Below, in pieces: positions 37,760-46,582 of a stretch of 64,000 nucleotides of DNA. Under the pieces are notes generated by a model. It did not search any database, was not told the DNA's origin, and saw only the letters and a program-made list of their open reading frames with translations. Each line of letters opens with the position of its first letter. Position 1 is the stretch's first letter. The stretch is from the NCBI RefSeq assembly GCF_017876575.1, contig NZ_JAGIOE010000001.1, positions 1,674,001 through 1,738,000 of the forward strand. The letters run 5' to 3'. The stretch comes from Paeniglutamicibacter psychrophenolicus. GTDB lineage: Bacteria > Actinomycetota > Actinomycetes > Actinomycetales > Micrococcaceae. Position numbers and translations under genes: made by a program.

Positions 37760-38335
37760 ATGACCAAGATTGCCATCATCACCGGTTCAACCCGCCCGGG
37801 ACGCAACAACGCCGGCGTGGCCCAGTGGGTCCTGGAACAGGCCAACCTGCGCGGCGACGCCGACTACGAGCTCGTTGACATCGCCGATTTCAACCTGGCA
37901 CTGCTGGATGAAGCCTACCCGGCTGCCTACCAGAACTACCAGAACGAGGCCACCAAGGCCTGGTCCGCCAAGATCGCCGAATTCGATGGCTATGTCTTCG
38001 TCACCCCCGAGTACAACCACTCGGTCGCCCCGGCCCTGGCCAACGCGCTGTCCTACCTGAACGCCGAGTTCGCCAACAAGGCCGCCGGCATCGTCTCCTA
38101 CGGCTCGGCCCACGGCGTGCGCGCCGTCGAGCACCTGCGCGGCATCCTCTCCGAGCTGCAGATCGCCCACGTGCAGAAGACCGGCATGTTCTCGCTGTTC
38201 ACCGACTTCGAGAACTTCTCGGTGTTCAAGCCGACCGAGATGCAGGCAGCCTCGCTGGCACCGGTCCTGGACCAGCTGGTGCCGTGGACCGTTGCACTGA
38301 AGTCGGTTCGCGACGCCGCACTGGTTTCCGCCTAA
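37760..38335 (+). CDS. NAD(P)H-dependent FMN reductase
   Basis: Flavodoxin-like reductase of 191 residues, NADPH_dep_FMN_red family. The FMN phosphate loop GSTRPGR is at the N-terminus and the isoalloxazine loop TPEYNHSVAPALANAL is in the middle, both family hallmarks. AAGGAG lies nine bases before the ATG. Likely substrates are quinones, azo compounds or flavins; control by a MarR repressor fits a detoxification role. Two hairpins follow the gene. Confidence 0.92.
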   Translation: MTKIAIITGSTRPGRNNAGVAQWVLEQANLRGDADYELVDIADFNLALLDEAYPAAYQNYQNEATKAWSAKIAEFDGYVFVTPEYNHSVAPALANALSYLNAEFANKAAGIVSYGSAHGVRAVEHLRGILSELQIAHVQKTGMFSLFTDFENFSVFKPTEMQAASLAPVLDQLVPWTVALKSVRDAALVSA

Positions 38336-38360
38336 GGGATTATCCCCCCAAGGCAACATC

Positions 38361-38407
38361 GCCTGGCCGCTCCCCGTGCAACATGGGGGCGCGGGAACCG
38401 GCCAGGC
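38361..38407 (+). terminator. Hairpin after the FMN reductase gene
   Basis: GCCTGGCC at 38361-38368 pairs with GGCCAGGC at 38400-38407, with additional C-run/G-run pairing inside. Just downstream of the reductase stop. Confidence 0.55.
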
Positions 38408-38469
38408 AAATCCCCGGGCCGCCCGCCTCGTGTCGTTCAACGGACGAGTGCGCCGGCCCGCGGGATGAA

Positions 38470-38500
38470 GGCCTGCCCCGGAGAAATCCACGGGCAGGCC
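38470..38500 (+). terminator. Second hairpin with T-rich tail
   Basis: GGCCTGCCC at 38470-38478 pairs with GGGCAGGCC at 38492-38500 and is followed by ATTCCTTTTCC, a terminator-like layout before the transferase gene. Confidence 0.6.
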
Positions 38501-38550
38501 ATTCCTTTTCCTCCATGGTGCTTCAGGGCACCCGAACATAGGGTTGGGTT

Positions 38551-39663
38551 ATGAGCGAGCAGCAGCACAGCACCGCCGGTGCATATGTCACGGGCGCGGA
38601 ATTCACGCGCGACACCAACTACATCCAGGACCGGATCGTCGCAGATCCCGACGCCGTGCGCGCCTCCGGCGGGCCGACCGCGGGGACCATCGGCAACGTG
38701 CATGCGGGCGTGGCCGAAGGCGCCGAGCTCTGGCCGGTTCAGGCCGGCCGCTACCGGCTGGTTGCCGCCCGCGCCTGCCCGTGGGCCAACCGTGCCATCA
38801 TCGTGCGGCGCCTGCTGGGACTGGAAGACGCGATCTCGCTGGGCACACCCGGACCGGTGCACGACGTCCGCTCGTGGACCTTCGACCTGGATGACGGCGG
38901 GGTGGACCCGGTGCTGGGCACCGAGCGGATCCAGGAGAACTACTTCAAGCGCTTCGCGAACTACCCGCGCGGCATCACCGTGCCGGCGATCGTCGATGTG
39001 CCATCCGGTGCCGTGGTCACCAACGACTACCCGCAGATCACCCTGGACCTCGCCACCCAGTGGAAGGAGTTCCAGCGCGAAGGCGCCCCGGACCTGTTGC
39101 CGGAGGACAAGCTCGAGGAGATGATGCCGATCATCAAGCGCATCTTCACCGAGGTCAACAACGGGGTCTACCGCTGCGGCTTCGCCGGAAGCCAGCAGGC
39201 CTACGACGAGGCCTACGACCGGCTCTGGACAGCCATGGACTGGCTCGAGGAACGCCTGGCAACCCGCCGCTTCCTGATGGGGGACTCGATCACCGAGGCC
39301 GACGTGCGGCTGTTCACCACCCTGGTCCGCTTCGACCCGGTCTACCACGGGCACTTCAAGGCCAACCGGAACAAGCTCACCGAGATGCCGAACCTCTGGG
39401 GCTACGCCCGCGACCTGTTCGCGCTGCCCGGATTCGGCGACACCATCGACTTCGAGCAGATCAAGAAGCACTACTACGTGGTCCATGAGGACATCAACCC
39501 GACGCAGATCGTCCCGGTCGGCCCGGACCTGGAAAACTGGCTCGAACCGCACGGTCGCGAGGCCCTCGGCGGGAACCCGTGGGGGACCGGCACCGCTCCG
39601 GAACCGGTGCGTGATTCCGAGAAGGTCGCCGCCGGGCACAACCCGCTCTACCCGCTGGCCTAA
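38551..39663 (+). CDS. Xi-class thiol transferase (glutathionyl-hydroquinone reductase-like)
   Basis: Protein of 370 residues, longer than ordinary glutathione transferases and matching the Xi class (ECM4/YqjG). The N-terminal thioredoxin-fold domain has the catalytic motif ACPWANR (Cys76), with TVPAIVDVPSG and TNDYPQI for thiol binding; the C-terminal all-helical domain contains YRCGFAGSQQAYDEAY and LTEADVRLF-type segments (SITEADVRLFTTL). The family reduces thiol-conjugated hydroquinones. Actinobacteria make mycothiol rather than glutathione, so the partner thiol here is probably mycothiol; that is inference. Confidence 0.88.
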   Translation: MSEQQHSTAGAYVTGAEFTRDTNYIQDRIVADPDAVRASGGPTAGTIGNVHAGVAEGAELWPVQAGRYRLVAARACPWANRAIIVRRLLGLEDAISLGTPGPVHDVRSWTFDLDDGGVDPVLGTERIQENYFKRFANYPRGITVPAIVDVPSGAVVTNDYPQITLDLATQWKEFQREGAPDLLPEDKLEEMMPIIKRIFTEVNNGVYRCGFAGSQQAYDEAYDRLWTAMDWLEERLATRRFLMGDSITEADVRLFTTLVRFDPVYHGHFKANRNKLTEMPNLWGYARDLFALPGFGDTIDFEQIKKHYYVVHEDINPTQIVPVGPDLENWLEPHGREALGGNPWGTGTAPEPVRDSEKVAAGHNPLYPLA

Positions 39664-39692
39664 GTTCCACCGGGCCAAGAAGCACGTGTGAA

Positions 39693-39746
39693 GCAGGCCA
39701 GGAACCCCCACTCGATATTCTTCGGTTGGGGGTTCTTGGCTCCTGC
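39693..39746 (+). terminator. Terminator of the thiol transferase gene
   Basis: Bases 39698-39710 pair with 39727-39739 (13 bp with one G-U), and the stem extends through GCAGG/CCTGC after a small bulge. It lies 30 bases past the stop codon. Confidence 0.75.
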
Positions 39747-39840
39747 GTGGTTCCACCGCGAGTTGATGGCTCCGAAAGCGGGCCGAAGCCACCGCCAACA
39801 ACTCTGGCCGCGGCCAGCGGGCCGGGTTTAGCGTGAAAGC

Positions 39841-40758
39841 ATGGAGCGAACACTTAAAGGAAAGATCGCCCTGGTTGCCGGGGCGACGCGCGGGGCCGGA
39901 CGTGGCATTGCCGTCGCGCTGGGCGAGGCCGGGGCCACGGTGTACTGCACCGGGCGCAGCACCCGGGCCGCGCGCAGCGAGTACGACCGCCCCGAAACCA
40001 TCGAGGAAACCGCTGAACGTGTCACCGCGGCCGGAGGCACCGGGATCGCGGTGGCCGTTGACCACCTGGATTCCGATGCGGTTGCCGCGCTCGTGGCACG
40101 CATCGATGCCGAGCAGGGCAGGCTGGACCTGCTGGTCAACGACATCTGGGGCGGGGAAAAACTCATTCAGTGGGAACAGAACATCTGGGAGCACGACCTC
40201 GAGGCCGGCCTGCACATGCTGGAACTTGGGGTGAAGACGCACCTGATCACCTCCCACCACGCGCTGGGGCTGCTTTCCCGGAAGCCCGGAGGCCTGGTGG
40301 TCGAGGTGACCGACGGGACCAAGGAATTCAACGGAAGCCACTACCGGGTCTCCACGTTCTACGACCTGGCCAAGAACGCTGCGTTGCGCATGGCCTTCAC
40401 GCTCGCCCACGAACTCAAGGCCCACGGGTGCGCTGCAGTGGTCGTGAGCCCGGGGTGGCTGCGCTCGGAGATGATGCTGGAAAACTACGGGGTCACCGAG
40501 GACAACTGGCAAAGCTCCCCGGAGGAGGACGGGCACTTTGCCGCGATCAGCGAATCCCCGCGTTTCGTGGGCCGGGCAATCTCCGCGCTCGCCGCGGATC
40601 CCGAGGTCCTCTCGCGCAGCGGCGGATCATTCTCGAGCGGGGGGCTTGCCCGCGAATACGGATTCACGGACCTGGACGGTTCGGCACCAGATTGCTGGCG
40701 CTACATGGACGAGGTGCAGGGGGCCGGGCTGCCGGCCAACGGTGCCGGGTACCGCTAG
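39841..40758 (+). CDS. SDR-family oxidoreductase (DHRS1-like)
   Basis: Short-chain dehydrogenase of 305 residues. Cofactor motif AGATRGAGRGIA, with TGRSTR after the second strand suggesting NADP. The usual NNAG is replaced by NDIWGG, and the catalytic Tyr-x-x-x-Lys appears as YDLAK, features of the DHRS1-like branch. The C-terminal LSRSGGSFSSGGLAREYGFTD region is longer than classical SDRs. Substrate unknown. Its TAG stop shares a CTAG with the stop of the convergent methyltransferase. Confidence 0.87.
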   Translation: MERTLKGKIALVAGATRGAGRGIAVALGEAGATVYCTGRSTRAARSEYDRPETIEETAERVTAAGGTGIAVAVDHLDSDAVAALVARIDAEQGRLDLLVNDIWGGEKLIQWEQNIWEHDLEAGLHMLELGVKTHLITSHHALGLLSRKPGGLVVEVTDGTKEFNGSHYRVSTFYDLAKNAALRMAFTLAHELKAHGCAAVVVSPGWLRSEMMLENYGVTEDNWQSSPEEDGHFAAISESPRFVGRAISALAADPEVLSRSGGSFSSGGLAREYGFTDLDGSAPDCWRYMDEVQGAGLPANGAGYR

Positions 40759-41489
40759 CGGTGTGCCACCACGATGAGTTCCCCGGCGCCGCGGCCCACC
40801 GGTTCCCGCTGCCATCCGCCTAACACCGAATCGACGCACAGGCCCGAGGCGGCCAGGTCGGTTCGCAATTGCTGCTCGTTGCGGAAGGCCAGCACCGCGT
40901 CCTCGAACTCCCGGTTGCCATCGGCCAGCAGCCGGTGCTCGGTGATGGCCACCAAGCCGCGCTCGCGTTCCTGGGCATCGATCCACAATTGGACGCCGGT
41001 CCCGTCGGGCAGCGTGTGCTGGCTGCGTGTGGTGCCCGGGGTCCAGCGTTCCCAGGCCCGTGCCTGCGGATCGCGGGAATCGAAGACCAGCCGTCCGCCG
41101 GGCCGCAAGGCGCGGTGGACATCGGCCAAGGTGCGGTGCCATTCGTTATCGTCGTTGATGGCCTGGGCCACGTGCGAACTCATCAGCACCGCATCGAACA
41201 CGGCATCCGGAGGCAGCTGCGCCGAGGTGCCATCGATCCAGTCAACAGCATGGGCGCCGGGCTTTGCCCTGGCCGCGGCCAACGAGCCGGCGTGCGGGTC
41301 CAGGCCGGTGACCCGGTGTCCGGCTTCGGCCAGGGCGATGGTCAGTCGACCGGTTCCGCAGCCGAGGTCAAGGACCCTGCTGCGGGGTTGTTCGTCGATG
41401 AAGCCAAGGAAGAAGTCCTCGGCCACGGTCCAGGTGTTCTCGGCATCGTAGAGGTCCGCGTGCTGCTCCGGGGTCAGGAATGACTGCAT
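40755..41489 (-). CDS. Class I SAM-dependent methyltransferase
   Basis: Methyltransferase of 244 residues with motif I LDLGCGTGRLTIALAE, GLDPHAGSL after the second strand, and ADVHRALRPGGRLVFDSRDP. The C-terminal half (VQLWIDAQERERGLVAITEHRLLADG) is beta-rich, as in Methyltransf_25-type proteins that act on small molecules. Start ATG at 41489 (MQSFLTPEQHADLYDAENTW). No functional neighbour. Confidence 0.88.
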   Translation of the reverse strand: MQSFLTPEQHADLYDAENTWTVAEDFFLGFIDEQPRSRVLDLGCGTGRLTIALAEAGHRVTGLDPHAGSLAAARAKPGAHAVDWIDGTSAQLPPDAVFDAVLMSSHVAQAINDDNEWHRTLADVHRALRPGGRLVFDSRDPQARAWERWTPGTTRSQHTLPDGTGVQLWIDAQERERGLVAITEHRLLADGNREFEDAVLAFRNEQQLRTDLAASGLCVDSVLGGWQREPVGRGAGELIVVAHR

Positions 41490-41785
41490 GGGCCGAGCCT
41501 AAACGAATTTTGCCAAAGATTGTATAAACGTTGTGTTGCAATTGCTGCGAACACCCTCGACGCCGGTGGTGCCGGGAACTGGGCCCAGCCGGGGCCGGTG
41601 GAGAATCCGGGCGCTTCCGCGGAGCAACGTGGTGTTTCGGACGGACGCCGGCCCCGCGGTGTGGAGCGCCGGAGGCGCGGGCGACGACGGAGGGCCAGTG
41701 CCCTGCCTGAGCGCCACCACACCCACCCCGAGATGCCATGGACTGGTGATGGATGCGGCGGCAGCTCGGTGCGGACGCCGAGGAA

Positions 41786-42475
41786 TCAGCTGGGCTTGCG
41801 GGCGGACCAGATCATGTTGGTGCGCAGGTACTTCGGCTTGACCTGGACGTCCTCGAAGCCTGCCTGGATGAAGCGCTCGCGCAGCGCCTCGGGGGCCAGG
41901 AAGCCCAAGGTCGAATCGACGAGGTATTCGTAGGACGCCCGGTCCTTGCCGATGAACTGCCCCAATACCGGGATCACGATGCGCATGCCCAGGCGGATGG
42001 CCGGTGCCAGCGGCCCGGCCGGGGGAGATGACTCCAATGCGGAGACCATGCCGCCGGGCTTGAGCACGCGGAACTGTTCGGCCAGCACCTTGTCCAGGTC
42101 GCTGACGTTGCGCAGCAGGTAGCCGTGGGTGACCGCATCGAAGGAGGCATCGGCGAAGGGAAGCTCGTGGGCGTCGGCAAACTGCCATTCGATACCGTCG
42201 CCGCCGTTGATCTGCCGGGCCAGGGCCAACATCGAGTCGGAGAAATCGGCGCCGGTGATGCTGGCCGCGGGGTACTGCTTGCGGATTTCGCGGGCGATGA
42301 CGCCCGTTCCGGTGGCCAGGTCAAGGTAGTCGCGTCCCGGGAACGAGGTGGCGCGGGCGGCGACCTCGCGGCACCAGGTTTGGTGCGAGCCCAGGGTCAT
42401 CAGGCGGTTGATCAGGTCGTAGCGCCGAGCGACGGAATTGAAGGTCGCCTGGACTGAGGAATCTTTGTTTTGCAT
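41786..42475 (-). CDS. Demethylmenaquinone methyltransferase-like protein (UbiE/MenG family)
   Basis: Methyltransferase of 229 residues. The UbiE/MenG signatures are clear: RRYDLINRLMTLGSHQTWCREV at the N-terminus, DLATGTGVIAREI, the HGYLLRNVSDLDKVLAEQFRVLKPGG block, and a C-terminal PKYLRTNMIWSARK. The enzyme would methylate demethylmenaquinone in the final step of menaquinone synthesis. The family has close paralogues, so the assignment is probable rather than certain. ATG at 42475 lacks a strong RBS. The 296 bases downstream (41490-41785) hold no supported gene. Confidence 0.78.
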   Translation of the reverse strand: MQNKDSSVQATFNSVARRYDLINRLMTLGSHQTWCREVAARATSFPGRDYLDLATGTGVIAREIRKQYPAASITGADFSDSMLALARQINGGDGIEWQFADAHELPFADASFDAVTHGYLLRNVSDLDKVLAEQFRVLKPGGMVSALESSPPAGPLAPAIRLGMRIVIPVLGQFIGKDRASYEYLVDSTLGFLAPEALRERFIQAGFEDVQVKPKYLRTNMIWSARKPS

Positions 42476-42605
42476 TGCCGCCGGTTCTTGCGTGGGAGTG
42501 CTGGTGGGGTTCGTCTTCGAGTCTATGTGAGGGCGCGGTCCGAGGCGGCATTGCGCGCACCCGGTCCGGGACGCCGGAGGGCAAGGTGGGAGGCGCCGTG
42601 CCACC

Positions 42606-43175
42606 ATGGGAAGCATGGAGATTTCCACCAAGCGGCTGCTGCTGCGCGAATACGGCCCCGGTGACCAGAACGCCGTGCATGCCTTCGCCTCCGACCCGGT
42701 GGTGTGTGCCTTCGCCGAATGGGGGCCCAACACGCCGCAGGAGACGGCGGTGTTTTTGGAGGAATGTGCCGCGGTGCAGGCTGCGGCGCCACGGGAGACC
42801 TGGACCTTGGCCGTTGACTTGGGCGGCTCGGTCATCGGTTCGGTGGCGCTGATGACCGGGAAATCGGATCTGGTCCACGGGCCCCGTGAAGCGGAGATCG
42901 GCTATGTCCTGCGCCGTGACGCCTGGGGCAACGGGTACGCGGCGGAAGCCGCCGAGGCGCTGCTGTCCTGGGCCGGGGCGCACCTGGGGCTCACGAGGGT
43001 GGTGGCCACCTGCCGACCGGAGAACACCGGCTCGGTGCGGGTGCTGGAAAAGATCGGAATGCGGCAGGTGGACTACCTGCCCGGCCACAAGCGCATCGAC
43101 GGAAAGGCGCGGGATTCGCTCGTGTTTGCCGGCCTGCTTCCGGTGGGCGAACCCGCGGGGACATCGGCCGGCTAA
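42606..43175 (+). CDS. GNAT acetyltransferase (RimJ/RimL type)
   Basis: N-acetyltransferase of 189 residues, Acetyltransf_3 family. Features: STKRLLLREYGPGDQ at the start, EIGYVLRRDAWGNGYAAEA with the acetyl-CoA loop (R-x-x-x-G-N-G-Y-A), and RPENTGSVRVLEKIGM. Related enzymes acetylate ribosomal protein N-termini or small amines; the substrate is not known here. ATG at 42606 has GGGAGG twelve bases upstream; a second in-frame ATG at 42615 is possible. Confidence 0.87.
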   Translation: MGSMEISTKRLLLREYGPGDQNAVHAFASDPVVCAFAEWGPNTPQETAVFLEECAAVQAAAPRETWTLAVDLGGSVIGSVALMTGKSDLVHGPREAEIGYVLRRDAWGNGYAAEAAEALLSWAGAHLGLTRVVATCRPENTGSVRVLEKIGMRQVDYLPGHKRIDGKARDSLVFAGLLPVGEPAGTSAG

Positions 43176-43998
43176 AGGGTCACCGCCCAGTATGCAGGGC
43201 TGCCGGTTGCGGGAAGCCCTCGCCGCCACTTTCGGTGTTCCACCGCCAAGGATGGGCCCACCCCGGGTAGGCCGCGAGCTGAATTATGGCTCGAAAATGC
43301 TTCACGGGTCCTGTCCAGGGACACCCCCGGTCGCCGCGGCTGAAACAGCCAACCGGGGCCTGGTGTGGGAGGCATGTGGCAGCGGTAAATCCACTTCATC
43401 GATTACTGTCGGCCGCCGATCCGGAGGTCTCGGCGTGTCCTTTTGATGGACCCTCCGCCGGTATTGGGTCTGGTCCGGTATTGGGGCTGCTCGGGCTTGG
43501 GTGACGGCAGGTCGCTGCCTCCCCGTGGCCGTTTGCCCCTGGGTAGGGACCCATCGAAGGCGTCTTCAACGTTGTCGGCGACGGGCTCTTCCTGCCCGGG
43601 CCACGGCGGAATTGTCTGCGCCGGGATCGAATCCTCGGTCGCCTTGGCGCCGGAACAGCGAGTTTCGATCAACCCTTGCCCGGAGTGTTGAGAGCTTCGG
43701 GCAAGTCTCGATGGATGCTCCCTTTCGGCGAACCAGCCATGCGGGTTTGCAGCTTCCGGGCAGCAACTGCATTCCGCATATGGCGGGCTTGTGACTTCGC
43801 TGACCCAACTTTATACAGCTAACCAATAGACTTTATGTCAGGTGAGGCAATCGAGGGAGTCCGACCGGGTGCCCAAACCGACGCTTCAGGAAGCAAAGAC
43901 ACCACGGGAAGCGCCGGAAACTTGGGGCTTAGCCAATGCCGAATCCTTGAATCATGCCGTGCCATGTGGCCCGGCCATCAACCCACGAAGGAATCCAC
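43176..43998. other. Long gene-poor region upstream of nfeD-flotillin
   Basis: These 823 bases contain no frame I can support as a gene. Several overlapping frames of 60-100 codons exist on both strands. The minus-strand frame 43403-43672 has a proline- and charge-rich composition (IPPWPGQEEPVADNVEDAFDG) but no recognisable domain and could be a decayed gene. An 11-base direct repeat, CCGGTATTGGG, occurs twice around 43455-43485. The right end is AT-richer and carries a promoter candidate (43789-43817). Confidence 0.4.
43789..43817 (+). promoter_or_regulatory. Candidate sigma-70-type promoter for nfeD-flotillin
   Basis: TTGTGA at 43789-43794 and TATACA at 43812-43817 are separated by 17 bases, in an AT-rich patch unusual for this genome. 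Transcription would start near 43824, leaving a leader of about 175 bases before the NfeD-like gene. Confidence 0.5.
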
Positions 43999-44475
43999 AT
44001 GCTCACATTCGCAGTGATCGGAGGCAGTGGCCTCCTGCTCCTCATCGTGTCCATGACCCTGGGAGAGCTTGTCGATTTCTTCGACGGAATCATCTCCACC
44101 ACTGCCGTCGGTGCGGCAGCGACGCTTTTCGGCGCCGCGGGTGCGATTGTGTTGCTCAACGACGGTCCACTCTTTCTGGCCTACAGCGCGGGAGCCATTC
44201 TGGGGGTCATTGCCATCGTCGGCGTAGCGCTGCTTGCCCGAAAGATGGCCAGTATCTCCAACGCACAGCCGCACGAAGTCATCGGCCTTCTGGGCGTCGC
44301 CACCACAGACATCAACGACATCGTCGGGAAAGTTCAGCTGGACCACCCCGATGAAATCAACCAGCGCCTCGTCTTTTCAAGCAGCCCCATCGAGCAGGGC
44401 ACACCAATTGCCGTCGTGGCAATTGTTGGAGACCGCATCAGGGTCGCATCCACCTCTGAACTGAACGGAATTTAA
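43999..44475 (+). CDS. NfeD-like membrane protein
   Basis: Protein of 158 residues. Two to three hydrophobic segments fill residues 1-85 (LTFAVIGGSGLLLLIVSMTL, AAATLFGAAGAIVLL, AGAILGVIAIVGVALLA), followed by a soluble OB-fold-like C-terminal part with LLGVATTDINDIVGKVQL and GTPIAVVAIVGDRIRVAS. AAGGA lies six bases before the ATG. The next gene, two bases downstream, is a flotillin; NfeD/flotillin pairs are a conserved unit of bacterial membrane microdomains, so the two products probably act together. Confidence 0.85.
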   Translation: MLTFAVIGGSGLLLLIVSMTLGELVDFFDGIISTTAVGAAATLFGAAGAIVLLNDGPLFLAYSAGAILGVIAIVGVALLARKMASISNAQPHEVIGLLGVATTDINDIVGKVQLDHPDEINQRLVFSSSPIEQGTPIAVVAIVGDRIRVASTSELNGI

Positions 44476-44477
44476 CC

Positions 44478-46040
44478 ATGGATCTTGCCGTAAATGGAAC
44501 CGTCATCGCAGTCGCAGCAATCCTCGCTGTCCTCATAGCCCTCATCTGGTACGCCACCACCCGACTGGTTACCGTGGCACCCAACCAGGCAATCATCCGT
44601 GCCGGCAAGGGATCGAAGGGCCAGGTGCAGATCTTCACCAAGGGCATCGTGCTTTTCCTGCCGGTCATCCACCAGAAATACGTCATGTCGCTCGAGCAAC
44701 GCCAGGTGGAGCTTGCCGTGGAAGGCGTTGACAAGAACTTCATCACCACCTCGGTGACAGCCAGCCTGAACTTCAAGTTCGACGATTCGGTCGAGGGAAT
44801 GAGCAAGGCCGTCCAACGGTTCCTCACCCACTCGAAGGAGGACCTGAACGCCTCGGTGACCAAGTCGGCCGAGGGCGTGCTGCGCGGCATCGTTTCGGCG
44901 ATGTCGGTCGAGGACGCCAACAACAACCGCAAGGAATTCCAGGACCAGTCGCTGGAATCGGCGGTCACCCAGTTCGCCGAGCAGGGCATCCAGATCGATG
45001 CCTTCAACATCTCTTCGGTCAGCACCCCGTCCCGCACGGTGCTGGGCCCGGACAACAAGCCGACGACCATCGACTACCTCGAGGAAGTCGGAAAGCCGGG
45101 CCTGGAACGGGCCAAGCGCGAAGCACGCATCGCGACCTCCAAGGCCTTCCAGGAATCCGAAGCCGCCCGCATTGCGCAGGAGGGCGAGACCGCAGCCCTC
45201 GAGCGGGACCTTGCCATCAGGAAGGCGGAGTTCAAGGCCGAACGGGACCGCGCCGAAGCCATTGCGGAGGCCGCCAAGGGGATCGCCACCGCGGAGCAGG
45301 ATGTGACCGTCGCCGAGCTGGAGCGCAAGGCCCTGGCCGAGAAGGCCCTGGTGGAGCAGGAGCGCCTGGACATCGAGGTGCACAAGCCGGCCGACGCCCA
45401 GGCCTACAAGATGCGCACCGACGCCGAGGCCAAGCGGGACGCGGACGTGTTCAGCGCCACCGCGCGAGCCAACTCGAAGGCCATCGAGGCCGAGGGCTCC
45501 AAGAAGGCGTCCATCGCCGATGCCGAGGCCCGCGCCGCTGCCCAGACCGTTGAGGCCGAGGCGTCCAAGAACGCCGAGGTGTTCAAGGCCCAGGGTCTGG
45601 CAACGGCGATCGAGCTCAATGCCAAGGCGGAAGCCGACGCCGTGCGCCTGCGTGGCGAAGCGGAGGGCGCATCGATTGCCGCCATTGGCGAAGCCACCGC
45701 CAAGGCCGAGGACGCGAAGGCCGTGGCCTTGACCGGCCACACCCAGGCCTCGCTGGCTTTCCTGGCGATCAGCGCCCTGCCGGACATCGTCAAGGCCAGC
45801 TCCGATGCCGTGGCCGGCATCGACAACTACACGGTGATCAGCTCGGACGGTGCATCCGATGCCGTCAAGCAGGCCAACCGCATCGTCACCGAGGGCCTGG
45901 CGATGATCAAGGGCAGCACCGAGATCGACATCGCCGGAATGCTTTCCGGACTCCTGAACGGCGCGGGAACAACCCCGGAAGCGGTCTCGGCATCGGCACC
46001 TGTCGTGCGATCCGAGGAATCGGTCGCCGAGCGGAACTGA
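44478..46040 (+). CDS. Flotillin-like protein (SPFH/band 7)
   Basis: Membrane-microdomain scaffold of 520 residues. One N-terminal anchor (VAAILAVLIALIWYA) precedes the SPFH domain (about 25-200: RLVTVAPNQAIIRAG, LEQRQVELAVEGVDKNFITTSVTASLNF), then a long Ala/Glu/Lys coiled coil (about 210-420, with repeated EAEA/AEAK motifs), and a C-terminal oligomerisation part (LPDIVKASSDAVAGIDNYTVIS). Length and layout match FloT/YuaG. It is coupled to the NfeD-like gene two bases upstream. Confidence 0.92.
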   Translation: MDLAVNGTVIAVAAILAVLIALIWYATTRLVTVAPNQAIIRAGKGSKGQVQIFTKGIVLFLPVIHQKYVMSLEQRQVELAVEGVDKNFITTSVTASLNFKFDDSVEGMSKAVQRFLTHSKEDLNASVTKSAEGVLRGIVSAMSVEDANNNRKEFQDQSLESAVTQFAEQGIQIDAFNISSVSTPSRTVLGPDNKPTTIDYLEEVGKPGLERAKREARIATSKAFQESEAARIAQEGETAALERDLAIRKAEFKAERDRAEAIAEAAKGIATAEQDVTVAELERKALAEKALVEQERLDIEVHKPADAQAYKMRTDAEAKRDADVFSATARANSKAIEAEGSKKASIADAEARAAAQTVEAEASKNAEVFKAQGLATAIELNAKAEADAVRLRGEAEGASIAAIGEATAKAEDAKAVALTGHTQASLAFLAISALPDIVKASSDAVAGIDNYTVISSDGASDAVKQANRIVTEGLAMIKGSTEIDIAGMLSGLLNGAGTTPEAVSASAPVVRSEESVAERN

Positions 46041-46061
46041 CCGAACACGCTTGCCACACCC

Positions 46062-46096
46062 GCCGATCGCCCCGCCAAACCGGCGGGACGATCGGC
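46062..46096. terminator. Terminator between flotillin and HbpS-like genes
   Basis: GCCGATCG...CCCGCC at 46062-46076 pairs with GGCGGG...CGATCGGC at 46081-46096, with one bulged base. It separates two convergent transcription units. Confidence 0.7.
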
Positions 46097-46148
46097 CGTG
46101 GTGCACCCTGCCCGGGGACTGCACGCAAGGGCGGGCATCCGGGACCGG

Positions 46149-46547
46149 CTACAGCGCGGTGCTGCCGGCCTCCGCGACCTCCTGGTCCTGGGCACCGGAG
46201 CCACCGCTGACCCCGACGGCGCCGACGACCACGCCGTCGCGGCGGATCGGGATGCCGCCGGCGAAGATCATGATGCGCCCGTGGTTGGAGGCGTGGATGC
46301 CGTAGAACTGCTGGGTCGGCTGCGAATTCTCCGCCAGGTCCTTGGTGGGAAGGTCGAAGGCCCGGGCGGTGAAGGCCTTGTTGATGGAGATGTCGATGCT
46401 GCCCAGCCAGGCACCGTCCATCCGCACGTGGGAGACCAGGTTCCCGCCGGCGTCGACGACGGCGATGTTCATGGGCTGGCCGATTTCGGCCGCGCGCGCC
46501 TCGGCGGCGGCAGTGATGGTGCGGGCGTCCGCGAGATTCAGTGACAT
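46149..46547 (-). CDS. GlcG/HbpS-family protein
   Basis: Protein of 132 residues of the DUF336 (GlcG/HbpS/PduO-C) family. Hallmarks are IAVVDAGGNLVSHVRMDGAW, a KAFTARAFDLPT helix, and GGIPIRRDGVVVGAVGVSGGSGAQDQEVA. TAGGAG stands seven bases before the ATG at 46547. Members bind haem or corrinoids or accompany oxidation of small alcohols and glycolate. It lies 35 bases downstream of a formaldehyde dehydrogenase gene on the same strand, so the two are probably co-transcribed. Confidence 0.88.
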   Translation of the reverse strand: MSLNLADARTITAAAEARAAEIGQPMNIAVVDAGGNLVSHVRMDGAWLGSIDISINKAFTARAFDLPTKDLAENSQPTQQFYGIHASNHGRIMIFAGGIPIRRDGVVVGAVGVSGGSGAQDQEVAEAGSTAL

Positions 46548-46582
46548 GGCAATGCTCCTACAGGGGGGTTGGTTGTGGATGG

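Noticed and set aside
43835-44017. 60-codon frame just before the NfeD-like gene
   Set aside because: It overlaps the NfeD ribosome-binding site and start, has no RBS of its own and shows no protein features.
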